Translations under genes and position numbers: made by a program
Notes under the pieces: model-generated
Told to the model about the DNA's origin: nothing
The model's input: the letters and a program-made list of their open reading frames with translations, nothing else
Database searches by the model: none
Source of the DNA: JBIOJM01 sp044450785
Lineage (GTDB): Bacteria > Planctomycetota > Planctomycetia > Isosphaerales > Isosphaeraceae
DNA length: 64,000 nt
Direction of reading: 5' to 3'
NCBI GenBank assembly: GCA_044450785.1
Contig: JBIOJM010000005.1
Location: forward strand, 9,730-73,729
Shown: positions 50,516-59,960 of the stretch, one piece after another
How the letters are laid out: each line of letters starts with the position of its first letter
Numbering within the stretch: the first letter of the stretch is position 1

Positions 50516-52361
50516 TTACTTAGGCATCAACTCCGGCCAGCGAACAACCAACACCTCCTTTCCGTCTCCGATCTCGAACGGCAAAGAGCGGGCGGATTCG
50601 CCCCGACTCTTCGACGTCGCCTGAACGCGATAGCGGCCATGCGGTACGTTCGCGACCGCGAAGAGACCCTCGTCATCAGCGCTGAACGACCACAGGACCC
50701 GCTGGTCGCGGCTTTCGAGCAGGACAAGTTGCAAAATCGATTTGGGGTCAGCACCGATCAAGCTGCCCGTCACGCGGTGCGGGTGCAGGGTCAGCTCGCG
50801 CCAAACCTCGCGCTGGAGGAACCCGACGCCGAAATAGTCGAAGCTGCGCATCGCGCGGTCCTCCCCCGGCGGCGCGGCGAAGACGAAGTACGGCTCATTG
50901 CCCGGCACGTCCAGGAACCGGAAGAACCCCTGATCGTCGGTCTCGACTCGCCGCACGTACTTGCGGAAGTTGTACGTGTTCTGCAGGAAGACCCCGGCCT
51001 TGACGGCCGGTAGACCGCTCTCCCACTTCACGAATCCCATCACCTGCCTGCTCTCGGGCTCGTCGAGGTCCACCTTGCTCCACAGCCGGACGTCCTGGGC
51101 TGCTGTCCAACCGGGACGGACGGCAACCCCCGCCGCGAACGTCACCCGGCCGAAGAGGTCGAGCGCTCGCACCCGGTAAGACCCCGCGGGGAGGCCGTCC
51201 ACCTCAAACTCCGAGGCTTCGCTGGTCCATCCCAGCCGGGGACCGGCCGTCCGCGACTCTACCAGCACCGGCAGGAATGGGTGTGGCGCAAAGCCACGGG
51301 CGATGCCCGTGGCCGGTCTGGTGGACTCTAGAAGGGGGGGGGGTATGGACAAGGAACGCGGGCGGAGTAAGCCACGACGGCCAGCCAAACGGCGCCTCGC
51401 GCCAGAACAGGGGCACCGGCGACATGGCCGCGTAGAAGAGCCGCTCCTCGGTCGACGGCTCAAAACGCCAGGGCTCGAGCCCGGCCGCCTCCGGCAGGTC
51501 GTACCGGAGCACCGGCATTTCATTGCCGGAGAGCACGACCTCGGCGGAGCGATCCAGATCGTAGCGGCCGATGATCTTCAATGGCGACGCGTCGTCGGGC
51601 CCGGCGGTGGCGATCAGCCCCTTGCGGAACGGCCCGCCGACGCGGCGGAACTCCACGGACCGGCTGGCCGGCGGCACGCTCGCCGTCTCGAGGCTCGGCC
51701 ACCACCGCTGGGGGATCAAGTACAGCCGCATCGGCGTCTTTGCCGGCGTCTTGAGCCGCACCGTGAGTTTCGCGAAGCGGGCGAGCGTGACGTCGAGCTG
51801 GGCGCCCAGGCCGTCCTGCACGACCACGAGGTCCTTGACCGCCGGCGCCAGGTCCCGGCCCGGCGCCGAGTAGAAGAGCGTCCGACCGCCGACGGGGAGA
51901 TGCGGGAGCTCGTACTGGCCGCGTTCGTCGGTTCGGGTTTCGGCCTCGATCGGCAGCGTCCATGTCGACGGCGCCGGTGGATCGGCCTTCGCCAGCTCGA
52001 CGAGGCTTTCCAGCTTCACGCAGCGGACCAATGCCTGGGCGATGGTGCTGCCGTCCGCATCGGTCACCCGGCCGCGGATGGCGCGGAAGCGGTCGCGATG
52101 ATAGACCTCTTCCGGGATGTGATGGCACGCCTTGTGGTGCGCCCGCCACGTTTCGTTCGACTGGCTGCCGGCGCCACTCGCCAGCGACAAGAGTACGAGT
52201 ACCGGGATCGCCACGGCGATGAAGGCCGAGGCCGCGATCAACGCGCCGGCCGCCATCCGCCGCGAGATCGGCTCACAGGACCCAGTGATCGCACGGAGTA
52301 CGCTCACGGGAGACCCGCCAGAAGTCTTGATCCGACCGCCACACAAAGAGGGGATCTGCAC
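50516..52361 (-). pseudogene. Membrane-anchored protein with carboxypeptidase-regulatory-like domains, split by a homopolymer frameshift
   Basis: Two minus-strand frames overlap: 52361 to 51204, and one ending at 50516. Only joining them at the run of ten C residues (plus-strand G at 51334-51343) gives a sensible protein; with nine C residues a single frame of 614 residues results. The N terminus has a membrane helix (AGALIAASAFIAVAIPVLVLL), then a beta domain of carboxypeptidase regulatory type (IRGRVTDADGSTIAQALVRC, DERGQYELPHLPVGG). Further such domains follow after the join (FEVDGLPAGSYRVRALDLFG, GFFRFLDVPGNEPYFVF, GLFAVANVPHGRYRVQA). It is probably an exported binding or scaffold protein. 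The shift may be a sequencing error, a mutation or a phase-variable switch. Confidence 0.75.
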
Positions 52362-52550
52362 GACCGACAGCCTTGATGGGTGGCAAACACCATGATTAGA
52401 CCGGTGCGGATCAGCTTAGTCAAGCGTCTTCTGAGAATTTCGATGTGAGGCCGCCGCACGGCCTCGATACCAAAGGACGCAAGCGCGACGAACGCCGGGC
52501 GATCAACCAAACGTGAAAGCCCGTTCGCACCCGTCGCACACTGATCGCCA

Positions 52551-52862
52551 TCAGTGGACCTTCGCCTCCTCGGATTCGTCACGGGCCGGAAACCGCTGGA
52601 GCATTGCCCCACGACCCACCACCTTTTCGGTGCCGTCGAGCTCCACCGGCAGGAAGTCAGTGAAATCCTCGTATCCGTTCTCGGTGATCACGATGAGGTC
52701 CTCGTAGCGATAATAGAACCGCTCTTCCGGCACGCGAAGCCGCGGGTCGATCGAGACGACATGGCCGGGCTTGAGGACGCCGCGGGCATAGCCTCCGTCG
52801 TCGTGCACGGCCATGCCGACCGGATGAGAAAAGACCCCTCCGCCCGAATTGCCAAGGCGCTG
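52551..52862 (-). pseudogene. C-terminal remnant of a peptidase M24 (aminopeptidase P-like) gene
   Basis: The minus frame contains FSHPVGMAVHDDGGYARGVL, KPGHVVSIDPRLRVPEER and YRYEDLIVITENGYEDFTD. These are the metal-site and C-terminal motifs of M24 peptidases, which cleave Xaa-Pro bonds. The N-terminal two thirds, including the first metal ligands, are missing, and the frame is closed by a stop at 52863-52865, so the fragment is non-functional. Confidence 0.75.
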
Positions 52863-52865
52863 TCA

Positions 52866-53385
52866 GGACTAGCTTGAACCAAAGAAGCGCGGCGGGGGGA
52901 GAAGCGGTGTGGACGACGGCAATCTGCCCGGTTGCGGCGGTTCTTCACGCAGGCGAGGGTAGTCCTGGCCGTGTACGCTGCGTTCGCGACGCTGTTGGCC
53001 GCGGCGCCGCGCCGAGGGGACGCTCGGCAAAACAGTGCTCAGGCCGATCGCCAAGGCATTGCGAGCATAGTCGAAGACCACTATGAGGTCCGGGCGCTAT
53101 CGTGGCGGCGCGGATCGTGATCGCGGTGCGCGCGAAGGAGCCGGGTAAGACCATGCGGAGTCGAGGTCATCCCGGATGAGACCGGTTTGGACGCGGGAAA
53201 TGTCGCTTGCGGCTCCGGCGCAATCATGCATGCCCAGCGGAATTCCGATCGACAACGCAACCGCCTCGGGGCTGCCTGGATCCAAAACTCGATTTGCGTG
53301 GGCTCGAGCGACTTGCTGGAATCAAATCAGCCGCGGCGATCGTGGTCGTGAGCGCGTTCATTTCCCGCGATGGGGTCGCCGGCCG
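52866..53385. other. Intergenic region without clear gene
   Basis: About 520 bases between the M24 remnant and the subtilase gene. One short plus frame (52932-53120, TTG start) begins with a hydrophobic stretch (VVLAVYAAFATLLAAAP) but lacks a ribosome binding site. I see no recognisable feature. Confidence 0.4.
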
Positions 53386-54906
53386 TCAGGCGTTCCAGAT
53401 CTGAACCTGGGTCACACTTTGCCCCGACTGGTCGGACGTGGCTGCTGCCCAGGCACTCATGGCCTGGAGCAGGCTCTCGAACGTCGACGCGCTCAGCGAG
53501 CCGATCCCGCTGGTTGAGGTCGGACCGGTCGAGCTGATCTGCTGGCCGTTGACGAACACCTGAACGTGAGACGTCGTGGTCACGATCGTCGTCGTGGTCG
53601 GCGCCGGCGTGGAGGAAACCGAGGATGACGGGGTCGTTTGAGCCGTCACGGAAACGGAGGGCGACGGTGTGACCGGGCCTGGCGTACTCGCGGGCTGACT
53701 CGGCTGCGGGATCAGGCTCGCGGCCTTGGGGATGTCGAGCTCGCCGATCGTGATGCCGGTTACAGGGTCGTTCACCGGGTCGGAGCCTTGCTGGAGCCAG
53801 GATTTGATCTGGTCGACCGTCGGCAGAGCCCCGAATCGCGACTGGTAGATCTCCTGGAGCAAGCTGACGGCACCGGTCGTGAGCGCCGTCGCGAAGCTGG
53901 TTCCTTCCACGGTGGCGGTCCCCGAGTCGCCCGTGGGCGCGGTCAACCCCTGCCCGGGTGCCGCGATGGTGGTGGCCGAGGCACCCCCGATCGCCGTGCC
54001 CAACCGTTGGGCGTTGGAGAGGAGATTGCCCGAGAGGTCGGTTGCCGTCACGCTGATCGTGCCGGCAACGATTGCGGCGAACCCCTCACCCTGCATCCCG
54101 TTGAAGCTATTGCCGGTCGCGGCGACGACGGGGATGTCGAGCGCCGTGAGCTGTCCGATCAATCCGGTGATCTGCTGGCCGGCTCCGCCGTCGTTGGCGA
54201 ACCAATTCTGCGCATAGTTTCCACCGTCGGCCAACGACATATTGATCGCGGTGATATGGTACTGCTCGTGATTATCGATCACCCACTGCAGTGCGTTCGC
54301 GATGCTGTTCAAGCTGGCCGTATTCGTGCCATCGGTGACTCGCAGGGCGACGATGTTCACGCCGGGGGCAACGCCGAGGTCGTTGGGATTGCTGGAACCG
54401 ATCAATCCGGCGATGGCCGTGCCGTGTTGCGAGGACGTCGCCATCGGATTGCTGGTGCCGTCGGCGAAATCGTAGCCGGCGACGACCTTGTAGCCGGGGC
54501 CGAAGCCGCCGCCAAAGGCGGGGTTGTTGAAATCGACTCCCGTGTCGATGACGGCGACGGTCATTCCGGTACCATCGACGTTGTAAGCGGCTCGTGCCGC
54601 GGCGGCGCCGATCAAGGGGTCGTAGGCCGTCGTGGCGCCGACCTCGACCGCTCCGGCTGGTTGCTCGAGCAGCTTCGGCTGCGCCACGACGTGCGTTACC
54701 TGCTGGATGGTCTTCTCCGCCAGGGGAGCCCCCTCGTGAGGGTGACGGACGAGTGCGTGCCGGCGATCGAAGGCGGGCACGGCCACGTGGTGCTTGAGCG
54801 TGATCCCGGCGCTCGTTGACAGCAGACACCGGTCATCGAGGTGTTCAAGCTGAGGTCGCTGGCGCATCCGGGTTCGACGGCGGTTGTGGTTTCCGGTCCA
54901 TCCCAT
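53386..54906 (-). CDS. LEPRxLL-type exported subtilase (peptidase S8)
   Basis: 506 residues. The N terminus carries a LEPRxLL-like motif (QLEHLDDRCLLS, 19-30), shared with the two giants in this window. The S8 triad is complete: Asp121 in VAVIDTGVDF, His161 in SSQHGTAIAGLIG and Ser337 in EGTSFATAL, with oxyanion Asn266 in AATGNSF. A propeptide-like region precedes the catalytic core and a Ser/Thr/Pro-rich stretch follows (about 400-450), ending in a short C-terminal segment. It may mature or degrade surface proteins of the same export class. GGGGAGA lies just before the ATG. The gene is divergent from kdsB. Confidence 0.88.
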   Translation of the reverse strand: MGWTGNHNRRRTRMRQRPQLEHLDDRCLLSTSAGITLKHHVAVPAFDRRHALVRHPHEGAPLAEKTIQQVTHVVAQPKLLEQPAGAVEVGATTAYDPLIGAAAARAAYNVDGTGMTVAVIDTGVDFNNPAFGGGFGPGYKVVAGYDFADGTSNPMATSSQHGTAIAGLIGSSNPNDLGVAPGVNIVALRVTDGTNTASLNSIANALQWVIDNHEQYHITAINMSLADGGNYAQNWFANDGGAGQQITGLIGQLTALDIPVVAATGNSFNGMQGEGFAAIVAGTISVTATDLSGNLLSNAQRLGTAIGGASATTIAAPGQGLTAPTGDSGTATVEGTSFATALTTGAVSLLQEIYQSRFGALPTVDQIKSWLQQGSDPVNDPVTGITIGELDIPKAASLIPQPSQPASTPGPVTPSPSVSVTAQTTPSSSVSSTPAPTTTTIVTTTSHVQVFVNGQQISSTGPTSTSGIGSLSASTFESLLQAMSAWAAATSDQSGQSVTQVQIWNA

Positions 54907-55573
54907 GAGTCGTGTCTCCCCAGACGGCCGCCATGCCCTTGGCTCCAGCCGCCCCGCGAATCAGTTGTAAACGCTCTCCTTCCCTGGCACACCGCGACCG
55001 CTGCCGACTCGGTTTCGGCCCGACGGTCTCGATGCGGGGACCAGGCTCGATCGTCGACCAAACCTGGTCCTTCAGAGCGCAAGCAATGGTTGTTAGAGAC
55101 GGACCACCTGATGGCTCAGAGTCGAATGCCGATATCAATAAGATTCAGGCGCAAACTTCCCTTTGGCCTCCGGGCGGATTACCCGAGTGCGGAGAACCGA
55201 CGGCCCGCGAGCGGAGCAAGCGGGGACCTGGGGAACCTCCCCTGCTCTGCCCGCGGATACGGCGATTCGGATCTGACTGACATCCTGGGGATGACCAGGC
55301 GGTTGATTCCACCCAGTCCAGGGGGCGGGAGGCCGGCTTGGCCACGCCCTCGCCGATGCGGTTCCGTTCGCATCGGATGTTCCGACCGCACGCCCGGCCC
55401 TCTCGAGCAGGATGCGTGCTGATCGAACCGAGCACGAACCACCTCACTCGACCTTGTGTCCCATCTTGAGACCACCTAGAGTAAGAGCGGTAGGTCGCCC
55501 TGACTGTTCGAGCGCGAGTCTCGATCAGTGCCTCTTCTATCGGACCGTCCCACGGGAGATATTCTTTAGAAAC
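54907..55573. other. Divergent intergenic region
   Basis: 667 bases between the subtilase and kdsB, which are transcribed away from each other. It must hold both promoters; no known regulatory element, RNA gene or coding sequence was recognised. Confidence 0.5.
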
Positions 55574-56332
55574 ATGGAAACTGTCGGCGTGATCCCGGCC
55601 CGTTTCGCTTCGACCCGACTCCCCGGCAAAGCCCTTTTATCCGAAACCGGGCGGCCCTTGATCCAGCACGTCGTCGAAGCGGCGCGACGGGCGCAATCGT
55701 TAGAACGAATCATCGTCGCGACCGACGACACGCGAATCGCCGAGGCTGTCGCCCGCATCGGCGGCGAATTCATGATGACCCGCGCCGACCATCCGACCGG
55801 TACCGACCGCGTGGCCGAGGTCGCCGCCCAGCTCAAAGGAGCGCGGATCATCGTCAACCTGCAAGGCGACGAGCCGGAGGTCTCCGGCCAAACACTCGAC
55901 CGCGTGGTCGCGCTGCTCGAAACCGACCCCGAGGCGCCGATGGCCACCCTCGCGACCCCGATCCGCGACGAGTCGATCTACCTCGATCCGGCGTGCGTCA
56001 AGGTCGTTTGCAGCCGGCGCGGCCGGGCACTCTACTTCTCGCGCAGCCCGATCCCGCATCACCGCGACGGGCTCACGGATCCGGCCAACCCCACGGTCCC
56101 GATCGCGTACCTCCATCTGGGCCTTTACGCTTATCGGAAGGAGTTCCTACTCCAGCTCGGCTCGCTTCCCCCGTCCCCCCTGGAGGCCGCCGAGAAGCTC
56201 GAGCAGCTCCGCGTGCTGGAAGCGGGCTACCCGATCGCCGTCGGCGTCGTCGCCGAGCCGAGCATCGGCATCGACACGCCCGAGGATTACCGGCGCTTTG
56301 TCGCGCGGTGGCGGACGAGTCAAGGGAAATGA
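55574..56332 (+). CDS. kdsB: CMP-KDO synthetase (3-deoxy-manno-octulosonate cytidylyltransferase)
   Basis: 252 residues, the normal length. The nucleotide-binding start is VGVIPARFASTRLPGKAL, followed by IVATDDTRIA, MTRADHPTGTDRVAE and VNLQGDEPEV, all signature motifs. It couples KDO to CMP for lipopolysaccharide inner-core synthesis in the cytoplasm, which supports an outer membrane with KDO-containing lipid A. The ATG at 55574 was chosen because the conserved N terminus starts there; a longer frame to 55412 is not supported. It stands alone without other LPS genes. Confidence 0.95.
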   Translation: METVGVIPARFASTRLPGKALLSETGRPLIQHVVEAARRAQSLERIIVATDDTRIAEAVARIGGEFMMTRADHPTGTDRVAEVAAQLKGARIIVNLQGDEPEVSGQTLDRVVALLETDPEAPMATLATPIRDESIYLDPACVKVVCSRRGRALYFSRSPIPHHRDGLTDPANPTVPIAYLHLGLYAYRKEFLLQLGSLPPSPLEAAEKLEQLRVLEAGYPIAVGVVAEPSIGIDTPEDYRRFVARWRTSQGK

Positions 56333-56369
56333 GACAGCGGGGTGCCGGCCGAGCTCAGGTCTTCAAAGG

Positions 56370-57116
56370 TCATCGTTTACCACTCACATGAGCGTTGAAG
56401 AAGTCGAGCGTGCGCTTGATCGAGTCCTCGCGATCGCCACCCCGAAACCCATGCCCGGCTCCGGCGTAGATGTGCATGTCATACGAGACGCCCGATGCCT
56501 TGAGAAACTGCTCCAGCTTGTACGCCTCCCGCACCGGTACGTTCCGGTCGGCATCGCCGTGAAGGATCAGGATCGGCGGCAGACGTGCCGGGTCGAGCTC
56601 CTCCCATTCGGGCAGCCCACCGTAGTACTCCACCACGGCGGAGACCCGCCGGTCCCGCGCCGCCACCGACAACGAGACCCACGACCCGAGTGACGCGCTG
56701 AGCACCCCGATCCGTTTTGGGTCGACGTCGGTCCGGCGCGTGGCAAGGCTGATCGAATCACTGACCGTCCGCGTCCAGACTGAGAAGGACCGGGCGTTCT
56801 TCTGGCCATTTTTCTGATCCGGCTTGAGACGGCCGAAATAATGGGGAACCAGCGCGACGTAGCCGGTTCGGGCCAGACGGCGGGCCATCTCGTGGGACCA
56901 CGAGCTCTTGTTCTCACCCGGGCCGCCGTGCCCATGCAGGACGATGATGGCCGGGTGTTTTCCGGCCTCCCTGGGTGCGAAGACATCCACGGTTATCTCT
57001 TTGCCGCGGCTCTTGAAGGTCCCATCGCTCTCGACGATTTCGCCGGTCCCCGGCGCAGCCATGCCCAGTACCAGAGTCATAGCCAAGGCCAGCACGGCAT
57101 GCCTGATTCGTCGCAC
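56370..57116 (-). CDS. Exported dienelactone-hydrolase-like alpha/beta hydrolase
   Basis: 248 residues with a signal peptide (AVLALAMTLVLGMAAPGTGE). The alpha/beta hydrolase core includes PAIIVLHGHGGPGENKSSW, the acid residue in ILHGDADRNVPV (Asp190) and the His in GAGHGFRGG (His222). The nucleophile elbow is SASLGSW (Ser142) instead of the usual G-x-C/S-x-G, the first Gly being Ser. Dienelactone-hydrolase homologues of this exported type probably hydrolyse esters; the substrate is unknown. It converges with kdsB. Confidence 0.8.
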   Translation of the reverse strand: MRRIRHAVLALAMTLVLGMAAPGTGEIVESDGTFKSRGKEITVDVFAPREAGKHPAIIVLHGHGGPGENKSSWSHEMARRLARTGYVALVPHYFGRLKPDQKNGQKNARSFSVWTRTVSDSISLATRRTDVDPKRIGVLSASLGSWVSLSVAARDRRVSAVVEYYGGLPEWEELDPARLPPILILHGDADRNVPVREAYKLEQFLKASGVSYDMHIYAGAGHGFRGGDREDSIKRTLDFFNAHVSGKR

Positions 57117-57453
57117 GGATCCGCACCCAGAAAGTTGGGATTTGAACGTCCTGCGGCAATCTTAAATCAACCAGGGCTCCGCGGGAACAGGCTGCGCGGT
57201 GTTCAAGGCGCGGAGAAATGGGTGTCATCCCGGCCAGAAGTAAACCGTTTCGGACATCTTGAACGACCGGCGCACTCGAGGGGGGGAGTCCAGGGTGCGT
57301 TGATTCGGGCCGGATCATTCCCTATGATGACCTCGGGATACGGGTCATGTTCATTCTTCCGAGCCCAAGCCCAGACATGCTGTCATGGTCTGGCGCGAGG
57401 CGTCGTCAACTGGCAACTGACAACTGGCAACTGATCGGCGGGAGCGGGTGGGG
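57117..57453. other. Divergent intergenic region with heptamer repeat
   Basis: About 340 bases between the hydrolase and serine acetyltransferase genes; it ends with a heptameric tandem repeat at 57407-57434 close to the acetyltransferase start. No other feature was recognised. Confidence 0.5.
57407..57434. repeat. Heptamer tandem repeat, four copies
   Basis: CAACTGG, CAACTGA, CAACTGG, CAACTGA. Read on the other strand it is the same heptamer as at 59889-59908. It lies 20 bases before the acetyltransferase start. Confidence 0.85.
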
Positions 57454-58422
57454 ATGATGGGAATCGAGCGCACGCTCAAGGATCCGCTGGCGGCGATCAC
57501 GCAACGGATCGTCGCGACCTATGAAGAATGCGGGGCGATTCACCACCTCGGCCATTCCCCCCTGCCCAGCTATCGTGAAGTCGTCGATATCCTGGCGGAC
57601 CTGAGGGAGGTCCTCTATCCCGGCTACGGCCGGCGCCAGAACTTGCATCTCTCGAATGTCGCCTACCACGTCGGCGACCTGATCGACGGCTTGCACGACC
57701 GGCTGAGTCAACAGATCGCCCGTGCTTTCCAGTACGATTGCCAGACCGACGACCGCGAGACCGAGCTGAAGACGAAGGCGCAAGCGATCGTCATTCGCTT
57801 CCTGGAGACGATTCCCGAGCTGCGCCGCATCATCGCCGAGGATGCCCAGGCCGCCTACGACGGCGACCCCGCCGCCAAGAGCCACGACGAGATCGTCTTT
57901 TGCTACCCGGGCGTCGCGGCCGTGACCATCTATCGCCTTGCTCGCGAGCTGCATCGCCTGGGTGTGCCGCTGATCCCCAGGATGATGACCGAATACGCGC
58001 ACGGCAAGACCGGCATCGACATCCATCCCGGCGCCACCATCGGCCACCGGTTCTTCATCGATCATGGCACCGGAGTCGTGATCGGCGAGACGACGCAGAT
58101 CGGCGGCGACGTCAAGCTTTACCAGGGGGTCACCCTGGGCGCACTCAGCTTTCCTCGCGATGAGAAGACCGGTCAGATCGTCCGCGACGCCAAGCGGCAC
58201 CCCACCATCGAGGACGGCGTGGTCATCTACGCCAACGCCACCATCCTGGGCGGCGAAACCGTGATCGGGCACCACTCCGTCATCGGCTCCTCGGCGTGGG
58301 TCACGCGCAGCATCGCCCCTTATACCACGGTCACCATCGAGAACCCCCGCCTCCGCTATCGTGAAGGAAACGACGGCGCCTCCGATTCCGAGTATCTCAG
58401 CAGGCTCAATTACCAGATCTGA
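57454..58422 (+). CDS. Serine O-acetyltransferase (EpsC type)
   Basis: 322 residues. It transfers acetyl from acetyl-CoA to serine, the first step of cysteine synthesis. The C-terminal left-handed beta-helix with hexapeptide repeats is clear (IDIHPGATIGHRFFIDHGTG, VVIGETTQIGGDVKLYQGVT), as is the helical N-terminal domain. Catalytic His/Asp residues lie in the DIHPGA and FIDHGTG motifs. EpsC-type enzymes have this longer N-terminal part. GGGAG precedes the ATG at 57454 (57457 also possible). Its 3' end overlaps the convergent symporter gene by 13 bases. Confidence 0.92.
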   Translation: MMGIERTLKDPLAAITQRIVATYEECGAIHHLGHSPLPSYREVVDILADLREVLYPGYGRRQNLHLSNVAYHVGDLIDGLHDRLSQQIARAFQYDCQTDDRETELKTKAQAIVIRFLETIPELRRIIAEDAQAAYDGDPAAKSHDEIVFCYPGVAAVTIYRLARELHRLGVPLIPRMMTEYAHGKTGIDIHPGATIGHRFFIDHGTGVVIGETTQIGGDVKLYQGVTLGALSFPRDEKTGQIVRDAKRHPTIEDGVVIYANATILGGETVIGHHSVIGSSAWVTRSIAPYTTVTIENPRLRYREGNDGASDSEYLSRLNYQI

Positions 58423-59789
58423 GGACCGGTCTCCGATTTCAGCGGGGATTCCGCCGTCGGCGCGTCGATTTCCCGCGGAGCTGCCTGCCGGCCCGTGCTC
58501 TCCGCGACCGGAGCGGGCGGTGAGACCCGGTCGAGCAGCACGGCCACTGTCATGTCGCCCAGCACGTTCGAGGTTGTCCGGCACCGGTCCAGCAGCCAGT
58601 CGACCGTGAGCAAGATCGGAATCTTTTCAGCGGGGAGCTTGACGGCTGCGAAGATCAGCGGCATGGTCACGAAGCTGCCCGAAGGAATGCCGCCCGCTCC
58701 GACGCTGGCCACCAACGTCGTGAGCACGATCAACACCTGGTCGAGAATGCTCAACTGGTAGCCGAGCGACTGGGCCATGAAGAGCACGGCGGTGGCCATG
58801 TAGAGGGCAGTCCCGTCGTTATTGAAGTTGGTGCCGATGCAGGCTGTCAACTGGCTCGACCGCCGTGAAATTCCGAGCCGCTCCAGCGATTTGAGAGTGA
58901 TCGGGATCGTGGCGGCCGTGCTGGCGGTGCTGAACGTGCTGGCCATGACGTTGAGCGAGCCTCGCAAAAAGCGCCAGGGCGACATCCCCGCCACGAGCGC
59001 CATCTGGGCCAGATACCAGAGGACCTGGATCGACAGGCCGGCGACCACGACGACGATCAGCCAGATCAATGAACCGAGCACGGCCAGGCCCTCTTTCTGG
59101 CCGACGCTCGAGGCCACGATGCCGAAGACCGCCAGGGGGACGAGCGCCACCACCCAGAGCAAGACCTTCATCAAGAGCTCGAAGCCGATTGTCAGCAAGT
59201 CGACCACGACCCCGAACGATGTTTCGCCCCGAGCCTTCTGGCCGTCGCGGATTTTCACCAGCCCGATCCCGAGTGCCAGAGTCAGCAGCACCAGTTGAGC
59301 GAGATGATTCTGAGTGAATGGTTCGCCGATGCTCCGCGGGACCAGATCCAGCAGCAGCTCGGAGGCTGTCTTCTTCGCCAAGGGTATGGCGGCCGCACCC
59401 GATTCGATGAGCGCCGCCCCCGTCCCCGGCCGGACCAGGTTGGTCAATGTCAGACCGATCAGCATCGCCACCAAGGTATTGATCATGTAGAAGACCATCA
59501 TGAGGGCACCCAGACGGCCCCTGACTTCGTTGGTCACGATCGCACTCAAGATGGCGAAGACCACGAGCGGCGCGGCCAGCGCGGTCAAGGCGCGGAGGAT
59601 GAGCTTGGGCATCAGCTCGAGTTGCGTCGCACCCTCCCCCCAGACCACGCCGGTGGGGATCGCCAGCGCGACCGCGACGATCACCCACACGTAGAGGGGC
59701 AGTCCTCCGACGCGGCTCTCGGGTTCGTCCTGGGCAAGGGTCACGCGAGCCGGGTCATCGTTCGTGGGCAGGTTCTCGAAGTCGGTCAT
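58410..59789 (-). CDS. DAACS-family dicarboxylate/amino acid:cation symporter
   Basis: 459 residues with eight or more membrane segments. Family motifs are present: the Ser/Thr-rich hairpin STASTAATIPIT, GTNFNNDGTALYMATAVLF (the NMDGT-type site), the second hairpin VGAGGIPSGSFVTMP and the final helix VDWLLDRCRTTSNVLGD. It imports acidic amino acids or C4-dicarboxylates with Na+ or H+. The hydrophilic N-terminal 30 residues and Pro/Ala-rich C-terminal tail are longer than usual. It converges on the serine acetyltransferase with a 13-base overlap. Confidence 0.92.
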   Translation of the reverse strand: MTDFENLPTNDDPARVTLAQDEPESRVGGLPLYVWVIVAVALAIPTGVVWGEGATQLELMPKLILRALTALAAPLVVFAILSAIVTNEVRGRLGALMMVFYMINTLVAMLIGLTLTNLVRPGTGAALIESGAAAIPLAKKTASELLLDLVPRSIGEPFTQNHLAQLVLLTLALGIGLVKIRDGQKARGETSFGVVVDLLTIGFELLMKVLLWVVALVPLAVFGIVASSVGQKEGLAVLGSLIWLIVVVVAGLSIQVLWYLAQMALVAGMSPWRFLRGSLNVMASTFSTASTAATIPITLKSLERLGISRRSSQLTACIGTNFNNDGTALYMATAVLFMAQSLGYQLSILDQVLIVLTTLVASVGAGGIPSGSFVTMPLIFAAVKLPAEKIPILLTVDWLLDRCRTTSNVLGDMTVAVLLDRVSPPAPVAESTGRQAAPREIDAPTAESPLKSETGPQIW

Positions 59790-59888
59790 CGCGGACTCCA
59801 GTGCAAGAATTCAAGACGCCGGCGACTTGTCGATTCGAGCGGAATTCGCTGGAATGACGAATTATGCCGGGTATCCGGCCAAGATGCG

Positions 59889-59960
59889 AGTTGCCAGTTG
59901 CCAGTTGCAGTAGGCAGTGAAGACAATTCGGCGCGCATTCACTGACCAATGACCAATGAC
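59889..59960. repeat. Two heptamer tandem repeats before lplA
   Basis: AGTTGCC occurs two and a half to three times at 59889-59908, and TGACCAA twice plus a partial copy at 59943-59960. The second repeat overlaps the start codon of the lipoate-ligase gene. Confidence 0.8.

Noticed and set aside
52932..53120. Small plus frame with hydrophobic start
   Set aside because: TTG start without ribosome binding site and no further protein-like features; too weak to call.
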